Positions 42,801-51,142 of a DNA stretch of 64,000 bases are shown piece after piece (positions within the stretch are counted from its first letter, which is position 1; each line of letters opens with the position of its first letter). The position numbers and the translations under genes are program-made. The DNA comes from Sphingobacteriaceae bacterium. Its GTDB lineage: Bacteria; Bacteroidota; Bacteroidia; Sphingobacteriales; Sphingobacteriaceae. The stretch covers positions 1 to 64,000 of the forward strand of contig CANGZD010000002.1 in the NCBI GenBank assembly GCA_947458875.1, in the 5' to 3' direction. The notes under the pieces are model-generated. The model searched no databases. It was not told the origin of the DNA and saw only the letters and a list, made by a program, of their open reading frames with translations.

Positions 42801-45800
42801 TGTGGATGCTAGACCCCTTCATCTATAAACCCAATTCACAAGGAGGTGATCTGTATTTTAACCTCGGAAATATTTCGGAGGATATCCTGAAAGACGGAAG
42901 AAAATCGCTGGAAAACGGATTGCCTACCGATGGAGACATCAACAAGACAGAAACCACTATTTGGGGAAAGGTGCCCAAATTGCAACCGGTTATACAGGCT
43001 TTTGATAATAATCCGGATGCCAGAAAATTGCAGGACATCGGGATTGATGGTTTAAGTACAGAAGAAGAAAAAAACCCGGCGGCATTTGATGGCTTTATCA
43101 GTAAAGTAACCCCTCAGCTCAATGCCGCTGCCGCTACGGCCATCAGTCAGGATCCCGCTTCCGATGATTATCAATATTTCAGAGGAAAACAATTTGATAA
43201 CGCTGGTACTCCAATCTTAAAGCGCTATGAGCGTTACAATGGAACCGAAGGCAACTCCAAAACACCTGCTCAATCGCTTGCCGAAACCGGACTTGAAAAT
43301 ACGGCTGCTACCCCCTTGCCCGATGGGGAAGATGTGAACCGGGACAATAACACCTCTAAAACAGATGAATATTTTGAGTATAAATTGTCTATCAGACCAC
43401 AAGATCTGGAAATCGGTAAAAATCATATCACCGACATTGTTAAAACAACAGTTAAATTAGCCAATGGCAAACAGGAATCCGTACGTTGGATACAGTTCAG
43501 GATACCGCTGGCCACCGCTTATGAACCCAAGCCAAATAATCCGCAAGATTTTAAATCCATCAGGTTCATGCGGGCATTCATGACCAACTTTGCCGATACG
43601 GCCATTTTGCGTTTCGCCAAACTGCAATTGGTTCGGGGCGAATGGCGGCGATATAATCCGGAAAAAAATCCGGCCAAGTCTATTGTTGATCCGAGTATCA
43701 TCAATCCTGTAGCCGATGATTTTGACCTGGAAGTGAGTGCGGTAAACATTGAAGAAAATGGTAAACGAAGTCCCATTCCTTATGTAACGCCGCCCGGCAT
43801 TCTACGAGAACTTGACTTTAGCGGTTTTAATGGCAATACCCGTCAAAACGAACAATCTTTATCGGTAAAAGTAAAGAGCCTAAAAGATGGTTATGGACAG
43901 GCGGCCTTCAGAACCACCTTTAATGATTTTCGTTCTTACCGTCGCATGGAAATGTTTATTCATGCCGAAAGTTCAGCCCAGGATGCTACGCTAAAAGATA
44001 AAGACATCAATGCCTTTATTCGGATTGGAAGTGATAACCAAGACAATTATTACGAATACAGCATACCCTTAAAAATTACTTCACCCGGAACTTCAGATCC
44101 ATCGGCGATTTGGCCTGATCAGAATAGAATGGAAGTATCGCTTATACAGCTACAAGAGGCCAAGGCTGCCAGAAATAAAGCAATTTCAGATGGCAATTTC
44201 CCGTCCAGCAGCATGCCCTTTATTTATCCCGTTCCGGGGACAGAAAATACGATTACCGTGAAGGGGCATCCAGATATGAGTAAGGTGAGGGTGTTCATGT
44301 TAGGGGTATTCAATCCGCTCAAAAAACCACTCAATCCTTTGGGTGATGATGGTTTAGAGAAATCGGTAGAGGTATGGTTCAACGAATTGCGCTTAACCGA
44401 ATTTGATCAGCGTGGTGGCTGGGCTGCCACCGCTAGGATGAATGCTAAATTGGCCGATTTTGCCGATGTGAGTGTTTCGGGGAGCAGGAGTACCAATGGT
44501 TTCGGTTCATTGGAGCGTCGGGTGAGTGAACGTAACAGAAGTGATAATACCCTGTTTGATGTTTCTTCCAGCATTGAGGCCGGCAAATTATTCCCACAAC
44601 GGAGTGGAATTAAAATACCGATGTTCGTTAATTTCTCCAGCCAGGTAAATACCCCGATGTTCGATCCTCGTTCGCCCGACCTGGAGTTGAACAGTGTGCT
44701 GAAAAACAGCAACAAGACCGAGCAGCAGGAGGTTTTAAACGTGGTTCAAGATTATACCACCCGTAAAAGCATCAATTTTACCAATGTGCGTAAAATAAAA
44801 ACCAATCCCGACAGTAAAGCTCAGCCTTGGGACATCGAGAACTGGAGTGCCACGTATGCTTTCACCGAATACCGCCATCGCGATTTTATCAATGAGCAAA
44901 ACATTCAGAAAACTTACAGGGCGGCACTGGCATACAATTATGCCGGTCAACCCAAAGTTTACACGCCTTTTGCCAAGATCATTAAAAACAATACGCTGGC
45001 ACTGTTCAAAGAGTTTAATTTTAGCTTGTTACCTTCTGTTCTCAATTTTCGGATAGATGTAGACCGTTTGTACTCAGAAAACACCCTGAGGAACAATGAC
45101 CCCAACAATTTTATACCGCTACAAACCTTTAATAAAAACTTCCAGATGAATCGCATCTATGGCATCAGCTGGAATTTGACCAAATCCATGCAGCTGGATT
45201 TTAATGCTACTAATTATGCATTGATCGATGAACCGGAAGGCAGGATCAATGGTTTGAAACGAGATACGATTTGGCAAAATTTAATGCGCTTGGGCCGAAC
45301 AACCGATTATGGCCACACCCTGAACATAACTTACAACCTCCCCATTAATAAACTGCCGGGATTAAGTTGGGTAAATATCACCACCCGCTACGGAACTACT
45401 TTTAATTGGAAAACAGAACCACTAGCCACTCTGCGTGATCCAGATGTTAATTTAGGAAACAGCATTCAAAACACTCGGGTGATTCAGCTGAACCCCAGCC
45501 TGAATCTTGCTTCTTTTTACAACCAATTCAAATTTATCAGAAAATTAAGTGCTGGCGATCAGCAAAAAGGTTGGGCTAAAGCCTTGATTAATACCCTCGC
45601 CGGACTCAAAAATTTAGGTGGAGCTTATACCCGAACAGAAGGTATTTTTATGCCCGGATATTTGCCAAAGACCACTGCTTTTGGACAAGATTTTGATGCC
45701 GGTGCCCCCGGATGGGACTTCTTGTTTGGTAGTCAGCGTGATATTCGGGTAAGGGCGATCAATAATTCTTGGATCAGTAACGATCCGCTCATTAACCAAC

Positions 45801-46912
45801 TTTATGTAACTGGTTTGAAAGAAGACCTCAACCTCAGAGGGAGTTTAGAAATTATCAAAGATTTAAGGATTGAACTCACGGCACTCAAAAGTCGCAACTT
45901 CAATTATTCTACTACTTTTAAATTTGTCCCGCAATCAAATAGTTTCGAAAACTTAAATCCCATCACCACCGGCGATTATAGCATTTCCTTCTTTAGTTTG
46001 AAGACGTCCTTTAAAAATAATACGGAGGTATTTCGTCAATTTGAGTCAAATAGAGCGGTGGTTTCTCAGCGTTTAGGAGCCCTCAACCCCAATTCGGTGG
46101 GGCAGCTGGATGGTTTTGCCAATGGCTACGGGAAAAATTCGCAGGATGTGGTGATGTCTGCATTCCTGGCAGCCTTCAGCGGTAAAAGTCCGCAGCAAAT
46201 CAGCCTCAATTCATTTCCAAGAATCCCGGCACCCAATTGGCGCTTGAATTATAATGGCCTCAACAAAATCCCAATCTTAAGCGATTTGTTTTCTTCTATC
46301 GATATCAATCATGCCTACCGTTCGGTATATAATATTAACGGCTTTAATACTTTAGCCCGTTATGAAGAAAAAGATGGTTTTGTAAACATTAAAGATGCTG
46401 TGGGTAATTTCCTGCCTCGTTATCAGTTCAATCAGGTCACATTGCTGGAGCAGTTTGTACCTTTCATAGGGCTCGATATGCGCTTTAAGAATAACATGAC
46501 CAGCAATTTTGAATACCGAAAATCCCGAACCATGAGTTTGAGTCTAGCCAATAGTCAGCTGGCGCTTCAAACCGATGATGCCCTGGTTTTTGGTCTGGGC
46601 TATAGGACCACTCAATTCCGTTTCCCTTTTGGTTTGTTCAGCAGTTTAAAGATGAATAATGATTTGAATTTCAAATTAGACTTTGCCATCAACGACCGCA
46701 AAACAGTGATTTACCGTGCCGATGTGGGCGATCCAGAAGTTTCATCAGGTGCAAAAAACATCACTTACCGCCCATCTGTAGATTATGTTTTGAATCAGCG
46801 TTTCAATTTGAGGTTGTTTTACGATGGCAATATCACCAAACCTTATACTTCTCAAAGCTTCAACACCTCATTTAGTAATTTTGGTGCAAGTTTGCGCTTT
46901 ACCATTCAATAA
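39812..46912 (+). CDS. sprA: Cell surface protein SprA (type IX secretion translocon / gliding)
   Basis: 2366 aa; signal peptide, NRSGTSYLDDFEASRSLIDL, C-terminal beta barrel; position between ruvA and gcvH. Confidence 0.95.
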   Translation: MKKTAAVFLFLFLAIFGIGQHALHAQIEVDIIDTLSLSYPFKDFKSLSFKKPLGISLPNPANIKRSIEFNPLSRQYVIQEKVGDRFFRQPQYFTIKDYQRFVNQQITQKHWRELADLPIAEARQPGFIPAVRVNSKSFERIFGGSTIEVRPQGSAELTLAGRINRNENPLFNERQRTQGNFDFNQRIQMNLVGQVGTKLKISTNYNTEAQFDFENQVKLDYTGNEDEIIRKIEAGNVSLPLNSSLITGSQALFGLKTQLQFGRLNVTSVFSQQKSQSKEITISNGAQQNEFRILADSYEANRHFFLAKYFRDNYNQALKKLPLISSTINITKIEVWITNRANNNTDSRDILALLDLGEHQPYNTPKIQGGGAYSLAPAAFKAPGFTQQSNNLLDLLEQNPEIRLTNSNKIFDFYSGIADIPPTDNYAKLTYARRLTEREYTLNPLLGYISLNSALNADEVLAVAYRYTVNGVEYQVGEFSTDIPVNNSTPNVLFVKLLKNEILKTKVPAGLNSTYKRFPLWDLMMKNIYYLGAYQIGRNDFRLNIFRLDEATGIEKPQMLEGEDTKDKLWLQLTGLDQLNQQNDRKPDGFFDFMENLTIDPLNGRITFPTLEPFGVDLQAQFKPGEQSLIDKYVYDALYSATKPDAQQFFPELNRYIIKGTYQSQVSSEFQLNAINVPEGSVQVIAGNLPLQEGTDFTIDYNIGRVRILNQALLNSGQPIRIKLENNELFGLQQRSLFGSRFDYAVNKNLNVGATILNLTERPLTQKVNIGEEPISNTIWGLDVNYNSSSRWLTRMVDKLPLINTKAESSINFNGEYANFVPGHPRALNFAGNRSGTSYLDDFEASRSLIDLKSAITWQISGTPQLFNIDYNSNGLDYGFNRARLAWYNIDPIFYNRSGLGTPEDIKLNANELSNHYSREVLEREVFPYKDSPTGQPLFLNTLNMAFYPNIRGPYNFTTTGIDLNGNLLDPKKRWGGMFRRIDNNDFEALNIEFIELWMLDPFIYKPNSQGGDLYFNLGNISEDILKDGRKSLENGLPTDGDINKTETTIWGKVPKLQPVIQAFDNNPDARKLQDIGIDGLSTEEEKNPAAFDGFISKVTPQLNAAAATAISQDPASDDYQYFRGKQFDNAGTPILKRYERYNGTEGNSKTPAQSLAETGLENTAATPLPDGEDVNRDNNTSKTDEYFEYKLSIRPQDLEIGKNHITDIVKTTVKLANGKQESVRWIQFRIPLATAYEPKPNNPQDFKSIRFMRAFMTNFADTAILRFAKLQLVRGEWRRYNPEKNPAKSIVDPSIINPVADDFDLEVSAVNIEENGKRSPIPYVTPPGILRELDFSGFNGNTRQNEQSLSVKVKSLKDGYGQAAFRTTFNDFRSYRRMEMFIHAESSAQDATLKDKDINAFIRIGSDNQDNYYEYSIPLKITSPGTSDPSAIWPDQNRMEVSLIQLQEAKAARNKAISDGNFPSSSMPFIYPVPGTENTITVKGHPDMSKVRVFMLGVFNPLKKPLNPLGDDGLEKSVEVWFNELRLTEFDQRGGWAATARMNAKLADFADVSVSGSRSTNGFGSLERRVSERNRSDNTLFDVSSSIEAGKLFPQRSGIKIPMFVNFSSQVNTPMFDPRSPDLELNSVLKNSNKTEQQEVLNVVQDYTTRKSINFTNVRKIKTNPDSKAQPWDIENWSATYAFTEYRHRDFINEQNIQKTYRAALAYNYAGQPKVYTPFAKIIKNNTLALFKEFNFSLLPSVLNFRIDVDRLYSENTLRNNDPNNFIPLQTFNKNFQMNRIYGISWNLTKSMQLDFNATNYALIDEPEGRINGLKRDTIWQNLMRLGRTTDYGHTLNITYNLPINKLPGLSWVNITTRYGTTFNWKTEPLATLRDPDVNLGNSIQNTRVIQLNPSLNLASFYNQFKFIRKLSAGDQQKGWAKALINTLAGLKNLGGAYTRTEGIFMPGYLPKTTAFGQDFDAGAPGWDFLFGSQRDIRVRAINNSWISNDPLINQLYVTGLKEDLNLRGSLEIIKDLRIELTALKSRNFNYSTTFKFVPQSNSFENLNPITTGDYSISFFSLKTSFKNNTEVFRQFESNRAVVSQRLGALNPNSVGQLDGFANGYGKNSQDVVMSAFLAAFSGKSPQQISLNSFPRIPAPNWRLNYNGLNKIPILSDLFSSIDINHAYRSVYNINGFNTLARYEEKDGFVNIKDAVGNFLPRYQFNQVTLLEQFVPFIGLDMRFKNNMTSNFEYRKSRTMSLSLANSQLALQTDDALVFGLGYRTTQFRFPFGLFSSLKMNNDLNFKLDFAINDRKTVIYRADVGDPEVSSGAKNITYRPSVDYVLNQRFNLRLFYDGNITKPYTSQSFNTSFSNFGASLRFTIQ

Positions 46913-46963
46913 TATCGTTGCGACTTTAAACAGATTAAGCTATTTTTGAGCAAACGTAATTTT

Positions 46964-47344
46964 ATGAACTTCCCATCCGAACTTAAATATACCACCGACC
47001 ACGAATGGATCCGTGTGGAAGGCAATCACGCTTTTGTTGGCATTACCGATTTTGCACAAAGAGAATTGGGCGATATCGTTTACATCGATATCAACACAAT
47101 TGGTAAAAATGTAGCTAAAGAAGCAGTTTTTGGAACCGTTGAAGCAGTTAAAACAGTATCAGACTTGTTCATGCCGGTTAGCGGTACTGTGGTTGAATTC
47201 AACAAAAAGCTCGATACCAATCCGGAATTGGTCAATCAAGATCCTTATGGCGATGGCTGGATGGTAAAGATCGAATTAAGCAATGCTGCTGAAGCCGATC
47301 AACTGCTTTCTGCTGCCGACTATGCTGCACAAGTAGGAGCTTAA
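46964..47344 (+). CDS. gcvH: Glycine cleavage system H protein
   Basis: [34 protein letters not shown]; start moved to ATG 46964 because the called TTG lies inside a -7 box. Confidence 0.96.
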   Translation: MNFPSELKYTTDHEWIRVEGNHAFVGITDFAQRELGDIVYIDINTIGKNVAKEAVFGTVEAVKTVSDLFMPVSGTVVEFNKKLDTNPELVNQDPYGDGWMVKIELSNAAEADQLLSAADYAAQVGA

Positions 47345-47751
47345 TGCTGAAAACCATTCGATATCAATACCTGGCCATTATCTGGTCTTTGCTGATATTG
47401 ATCTTATGTAACTTGCCTGCCCAAGACCTGCCCGATTCGAGCAGATTTTTCGAAGGCTTTGATAAGCTGGCTCATACCGGCTTTTTCTTTGTACTTACGG
47501 TGCTTTTATTTTATGGCAAAATCAGTCAGCAGAACAGTTATAGCTATCGATTATTGACCATCATTAAAATTCTATTAATCAGTTCGGCATTGGGGGCGCT
47601 GATTGAATGGATGCAATGGCAATGGTTCACCTACCGTTCGGCCGAATGGTGGGATTTCATCTGCGATTTGATCGGCGTGGGCATGGGTGTGTTCAGCTAT
47701 GTTTTTCTGCATCGCTTCCGCTTACAAGAAAACAAGCAGGAAATACGTTAA
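47344..47751 (+). CDS. VanZ family protein
   Basis: 135 aa; multi-TM; FDKLAHTGFFFVLTVLLFY, ALIEWMQWQW. Confidence 0.87.
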   Translation: MLKTIRYQYLAIIWSLLILILCNLPAQDLPDSSRFFEGFDKLAHTGFFFVLTVLLFYGKISQQNSYSYRLLTIIKILLISSALGALIEWMQWQWFTYRSAEWWDFICDLIGVGMGVFSYVFLHRFRLQENKQEIR

Positions 47752-47787
47752 ATTTTGACAATACATCCATTTATCCAACTCTTCTTA

Positions 47788-47819
47788 TTTGGATTTAATT
47801 TAAATAAGAGCTACTTTTG
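47788..47819 (+). promoter_or_regulatory. Bacteroidetes-type promoter of feoAB
   Basis: TTTG (47788-47791), 20 nt spacer, TAcTTTTG (47812-47819), 11 nt before GTG. Confidence 0.6.
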
Positions 47820-47830
47820 AGACCTAAACT

Positions 47831-48061
47831 GTGAAAAAAGTGAAAACTAAGTTATCGCAATTAGCCCCGGGAGAATCTGGCATCATCAAAGAATTTACTG
47901 ACCTCGAAATGTCTGTAAAATTAATGGAAATGGGCTGTTTACCTGGCGAAGCCATCCAGGTAGAAAGAATAGCTCCCTTGGGTGATCCTATCGCGGTAAA
48001 TATCTCCGGATATCAGTTGAGTCTTCGTAAAAAAGAGGCGTCTACCATCATCTTACAATAA
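47831..48061 (+). CDS. feoA: Ferrous iron transport protein A
   Basis: 76 aa; KLMEMGCLPGEAIQVERIAPLGDPIAV; upstream of feoB. Confidence 0.92.
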   Translation: MKKVKTKLSQLAPGESGIIKEFTDLEMSVKLMEMGCLPGEAIQVERIAPLGDPIAVNISGYQLSLRKKEASTIILQ

Positions 48062-48069
48062 CACACTCC

Positions 48070-50187
48070 GTGAAAGCAAATTTGAAAGTGGCACTTGTTG
48101 GTAATCCCAACACAGGTAAATCGACACTTTTCAATTCTTTAACCGGACTCAATCAGAAAATAGGCAATTTCCCGGGCGTTACGGTCGATAAAAAGACCGG
48201 ACAAACCAAGCTCAATGCCGCTCAGGAGGCCATGGTCATCGATTTGCCTGGAGCCTACAGCTTGTATCCAAAAAGTAAAGATGAGGGCATTGTACTCGAT
48301 GTTTTGGTCGATCCAAATAATCCGGCACATCCCGATTTAGTGGTATTTATTGCAGATGCCACTAACCTGAAACGCAATTTATTGCTCTATACTCAGGTGG
48401 CCGATTTGAAGATCCCCGTCATTATTGCCTTAAACATGATGGATCTGGCCAAACGTTCGGGTATTCAGGTGAAGGTAGATGAGCTGGCCGCCAAATTGGG
48501 TATACGCATCGTTCCGATCTCGGCTCGCAGCGGAGCTGGCATTGATGATCTTAAGCAGGCTATTGCTGACGCAAATGCCATTCCCCTTCAGACAGATGTA
48601 TTGGATGTAAACGAATTGGCACCGGCGGGTATGGTGGAGCGGGTTCAAGCCCAATTTAAATTGGCTAATCCTTATACAGCCCTGCAATACCTTCATCACT
48701 ATCAACAGCTTTCTTTTTTAGAGGCCCGGCAAACGGAGAGTTTGGCACAAGAGGTACAGCAGTCAGACTTTAATTCTCAACAGTTGCAGGCTCGTGAAAC
48801 GATTGCCCGTTATCAGTTTATCAACGAAGTTTTATTTGATACGGTAAGCAGCCCGGATAATCCCATTCAGGAAAGCTACAGCAACCGCATCGATCATGTT
48901 TTAACCCATAAAATATGGGGCTTTGCCATTTTCATGGCCGTATTGTTCATCATTTTCCAGTCCATTTATGCCTGGTCTGAGTACCCGATGAGTCTCATTG
49001 AATCGCTGTTCATTTGGTTGGTGAATGCGGTGCACGATTATTTGCCTGCCGGAGCCCTTACCAATTTATTGGCCGATGGTATTTTGGCCGGATTGAGCGG
49101 CGTGCTGGTCTTTATTCCTCAAATTGCCATTTTATTTGCTTTCATTGCGGTTTTAGAAGATACGGGTTACATGGCCCGAGTGACCTTTATGATGGATCGC
49201 ATTATGCGAAAGGTAGGCCTGAACGGCAAATCGGTGGTGCCTATTATTGGCGGACTGGCTTGTGCGGTGCCTTCCATTATGAGTGCCCGTAACATCGAAA
49301 ACTGGAAAGACCGGATCATCACCATCATGGTAACGCCTTTGGTTAGCTGTTCGGCTCGTTTGCCCATTTATACCTTATTAATTGCATTGGTGGTACCTGA
49401 TGAACGCATGTTTGGTTTGTTCAACCTGCAGGGACTTGCACTCATGGGCATGTATTTGCTAAGTATGTTGAGTGCGGTGTTGGTGGCTTGGGTGATGAAG
49501 TATTTGATCAAGGCTCGTGAACGCGGCTATTTTATCATGGAACTACCGGTATACCGGATGCCTCGTTGGAACAATGTGGCTTTAACCGTGTACGAAAAGG
49601 TGAAGGCATTTGTACTGGAGGCCGGGAAGGTGATCATTGCCATTTCTGTTATTTTATGGGTATTAGCTTCTTATGGTCCTCCGGCTAAATTTAAAGCCAT
49701 AGATCAACAATTTGCATCACCTGCCTATACTGCAAAGTATTCGGCAGAACAAATTACTCAACTCAAGGCATCGGCTAAGCTCGAAAACTCCTTTGCAGGT
49801 ATCCTGGGCAAAAGCATTGAGCCTGTTATTAAACCCCTGGGTTTCGACTGGAAAATTGGGATTGCCCTCATTACTTCTTTTGCGGCTCGTGAGGTTTTTG
49901 TGGGTACCATGGCTACTCTTTACAGTGTGGAAGGTGATGCCAGTCGCATGGATTCGGTGAAGGAGAAAATGGCCGAGGCTCGAAATCCGGAAACGGGGGA
50001 GCTGGTGTTTACCCTGCCGGTGGCTTTTTCTCTAATGATTTTTTATGCTTACGCCATGCAATGTATGAGTACGCTTGCGGTGGTGTATCGTGAAACTAAA
50101 AGCTGGAAATGGCCTATTACGCAGTTTGTGTATATGACGGCCATGGCCTATTTAGCGAGCTTATTGGTGTATCAGTTTCTGAAATAA
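48070..50187 (+). CDS. feoB: Ferrous iron transport protein B
   Basis: 705 aa; ALVGNPNTGKSTLFNSLTG, G-domain plus Gate TM domains. Confidence 0.97.
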   Translation: MKANLKVALVGNPNTGKSTLFNSLTGLNQKIGNFPGVTVDKKTGQTKLNAAQEAMVIDLPGAYSLYPKSKDEGIVLDVLVDPNNPAHPDLVVFIADATNLKRNLLLYTQVADLKIPVIIALNMMDLAKRSGIQVKVDELAAKLGIRIVPISARSGAGIDDLKQAIADANAIPLQTDVLDVNELAPAGMVERVQAQFKLANPYTALQYLHHYQQLSFLEARQTESLAQEVQQSDFNSQQLQARETIARYQFINEVLFDTVSSPDNPIQESYSNRIDHVLTHKIWGFAIFMAVLFIIFQSIYAWSEYPMSLIESLFIWLVNAVHDYLPAGALTNLLADGILAGLSGVLVFIPQIAILFAFIAVLEDTGYMARVTFMMDRIMRKVGLNGKSVVPIIGGLACAVPSIMSARNIENWKDRIITIMVTPLVSCSARLPIYTLLIALVVPDERMFGLFNLQGLALMGMYLLSMLSAVLVAWVMKYLIKARERGYFIMELPVYRMPRWNNVALTVYEKVKAFVLEAGKVIIAISVILWVLASYGPPAKFKAIDQQFASPAYTAKYSAEQITQLKASAKLENSFAGILGKSIEPVIKPLGFDWKIGIALITSFAAREVFVGTMATLYSVEGDASRMDSVKEKMAEARNPETGELVFTLPVAFSLMIFYAYAMQCMSTLAVVYRETKSWKWPITQFVYMTAMAYLASLLVYQFLK

Positions 50188-50202
50188 TCACGATATTTCA
50201 TC

Positions 50203-50814
50203 GTGGATAAAATCAAGGTATTAGAAAATTATCTCCCCCCTGCATCGGCTCCGCTCATTGCTCGCTGGATCGATCATTTTCAGTGCGATTTTAAAATTTC
50301 CAAGGCCCGTAATACCAAGTATGGCGATTACCGCCCTCCGCATGCCGGACAGGGACACCGTATCTCCATTAATTATGATCTAAATCCGTATGCTTTTCTG
50401 GTGACTACTGTTCACGAATTTGCTCATTTGTTAACCTGGAATGAGCATCAGCGCAAAGCCAAGCCTCATGGTACAGAATGGAAAGCCAATTTTAAGCGGA
50501 TGATGCGGCCTTTTTTTGAGCAGGAGGTTTTTCCAATGGATATAAAAAAAGCCATCATACGGTATTTAGAAAACCCTGCCGCCAGCAGCTGCACCGATCA
50601 CAATCTTTTCAAAACTTTAAAAAAGTACGACGAAACCCCGGATCATTTGGTTTTGGTAGAATCTCTGCCATTGGGTAGTGTATTTAAAATGAAAGACGGA
50701 CGGGTGTTCAGGAAAGAGGCCAAGATCAGGAAGCGTTTTCGTTGCACAGAGCTGGCCAGTGGCCGACTGTATCTGTTTAATCCGCTCGCAGAGGTGGAAT
50801 TGCTCCCTGCTTAA
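50203..50814 (+). CDS. SprT-like zinc metalloprotease domain protein
   Basis: 203 aa; HEFAHLLTWNEHQRKAKPHGTEWKANFK. Confidence 0.85.
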   Translation: MDKIKVLENYLPPASAPLIARWIDHFQCDFKISKARNTKYGDYRPPHAGQGHRISINYDLNPYAFLVTTVHEFAHLLTWNEHQRKAKPHGTEWKANFKRMMRPFFEQEVFPMDIKKAIIRYLENPAASSCTDHNLFKTLKKYDETPDHLVLVESLPLGSVFKMKDGRVFRKEAKIRKRFRCTELASGRLYLFNPLAEVELLPA

Positions 50815-50860
50815 CGTCTTTCATGCTGCATGTAATGAGACATCTTGTTGGATGGTATAA

Positions 50861-50891
50861 AGATCCTTCGCTTTGCTCAGTATGACAATGA
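50861..50891. repeat. Short sequence resembling the widespread GATCCTTCGCTnnGCTCAGnATGACA dispersed element
   Basis: agatccttcgctttgctcagtatgacaatga; reverse translation gives HCHTEQSEGSL, like the recurring spurious HPERSEGS/VILSEAKDL peptides. Confidence 0.6.
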
Positions 50892-50900
50892 TTTAGTGAA

Positions 50901-51130
50901 GTGCTAATTGTTGTGCATACGTCCAACTTTGCCTTGGATAAGTCTAATTGCGTCGTGGTAAACTGCTCTTGCGCCGTGATGAAGTCTTACTGCGTCGTGG
51001 TAAACTGCTCTTGCGCCGTGATGAAGTGCAACTTTGTCTTGGATAAGTCTTGCTGCGTCGTGGTGAAGTTCTATTGCGCTGTGGTAAAGTGCTCTTGCGC
51101 CATGGTGAGGTCTAACTGCGCCGTGCATAC
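50901..51130. repeat. Degenerate tandem array of 21-nt units (about 11 copies)
   Basis: Units such as gtctaattgcgtcgtggtaaa / ctgctcttgcgccgtgatgaa / gtcttactgcgtcgtggtaaa; two near-cassette repeats of 42 nt; open in frame on both strands. Confidence 0.93.
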
Positions 51131-51142
51131 GAGCGTATGGGC

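Noticed and set aside
39203-47344. ruvA–sprA–gcvH arrangement as unusual
   Set aside because: To my knowledge this neighbourhood is common in Bacteroidetes genomes carrying sprA.
50901-51130. CRISPR array
   Set aside because: Units are contiguous 21-mers with no unique spacers, and no cas genes are in the window.
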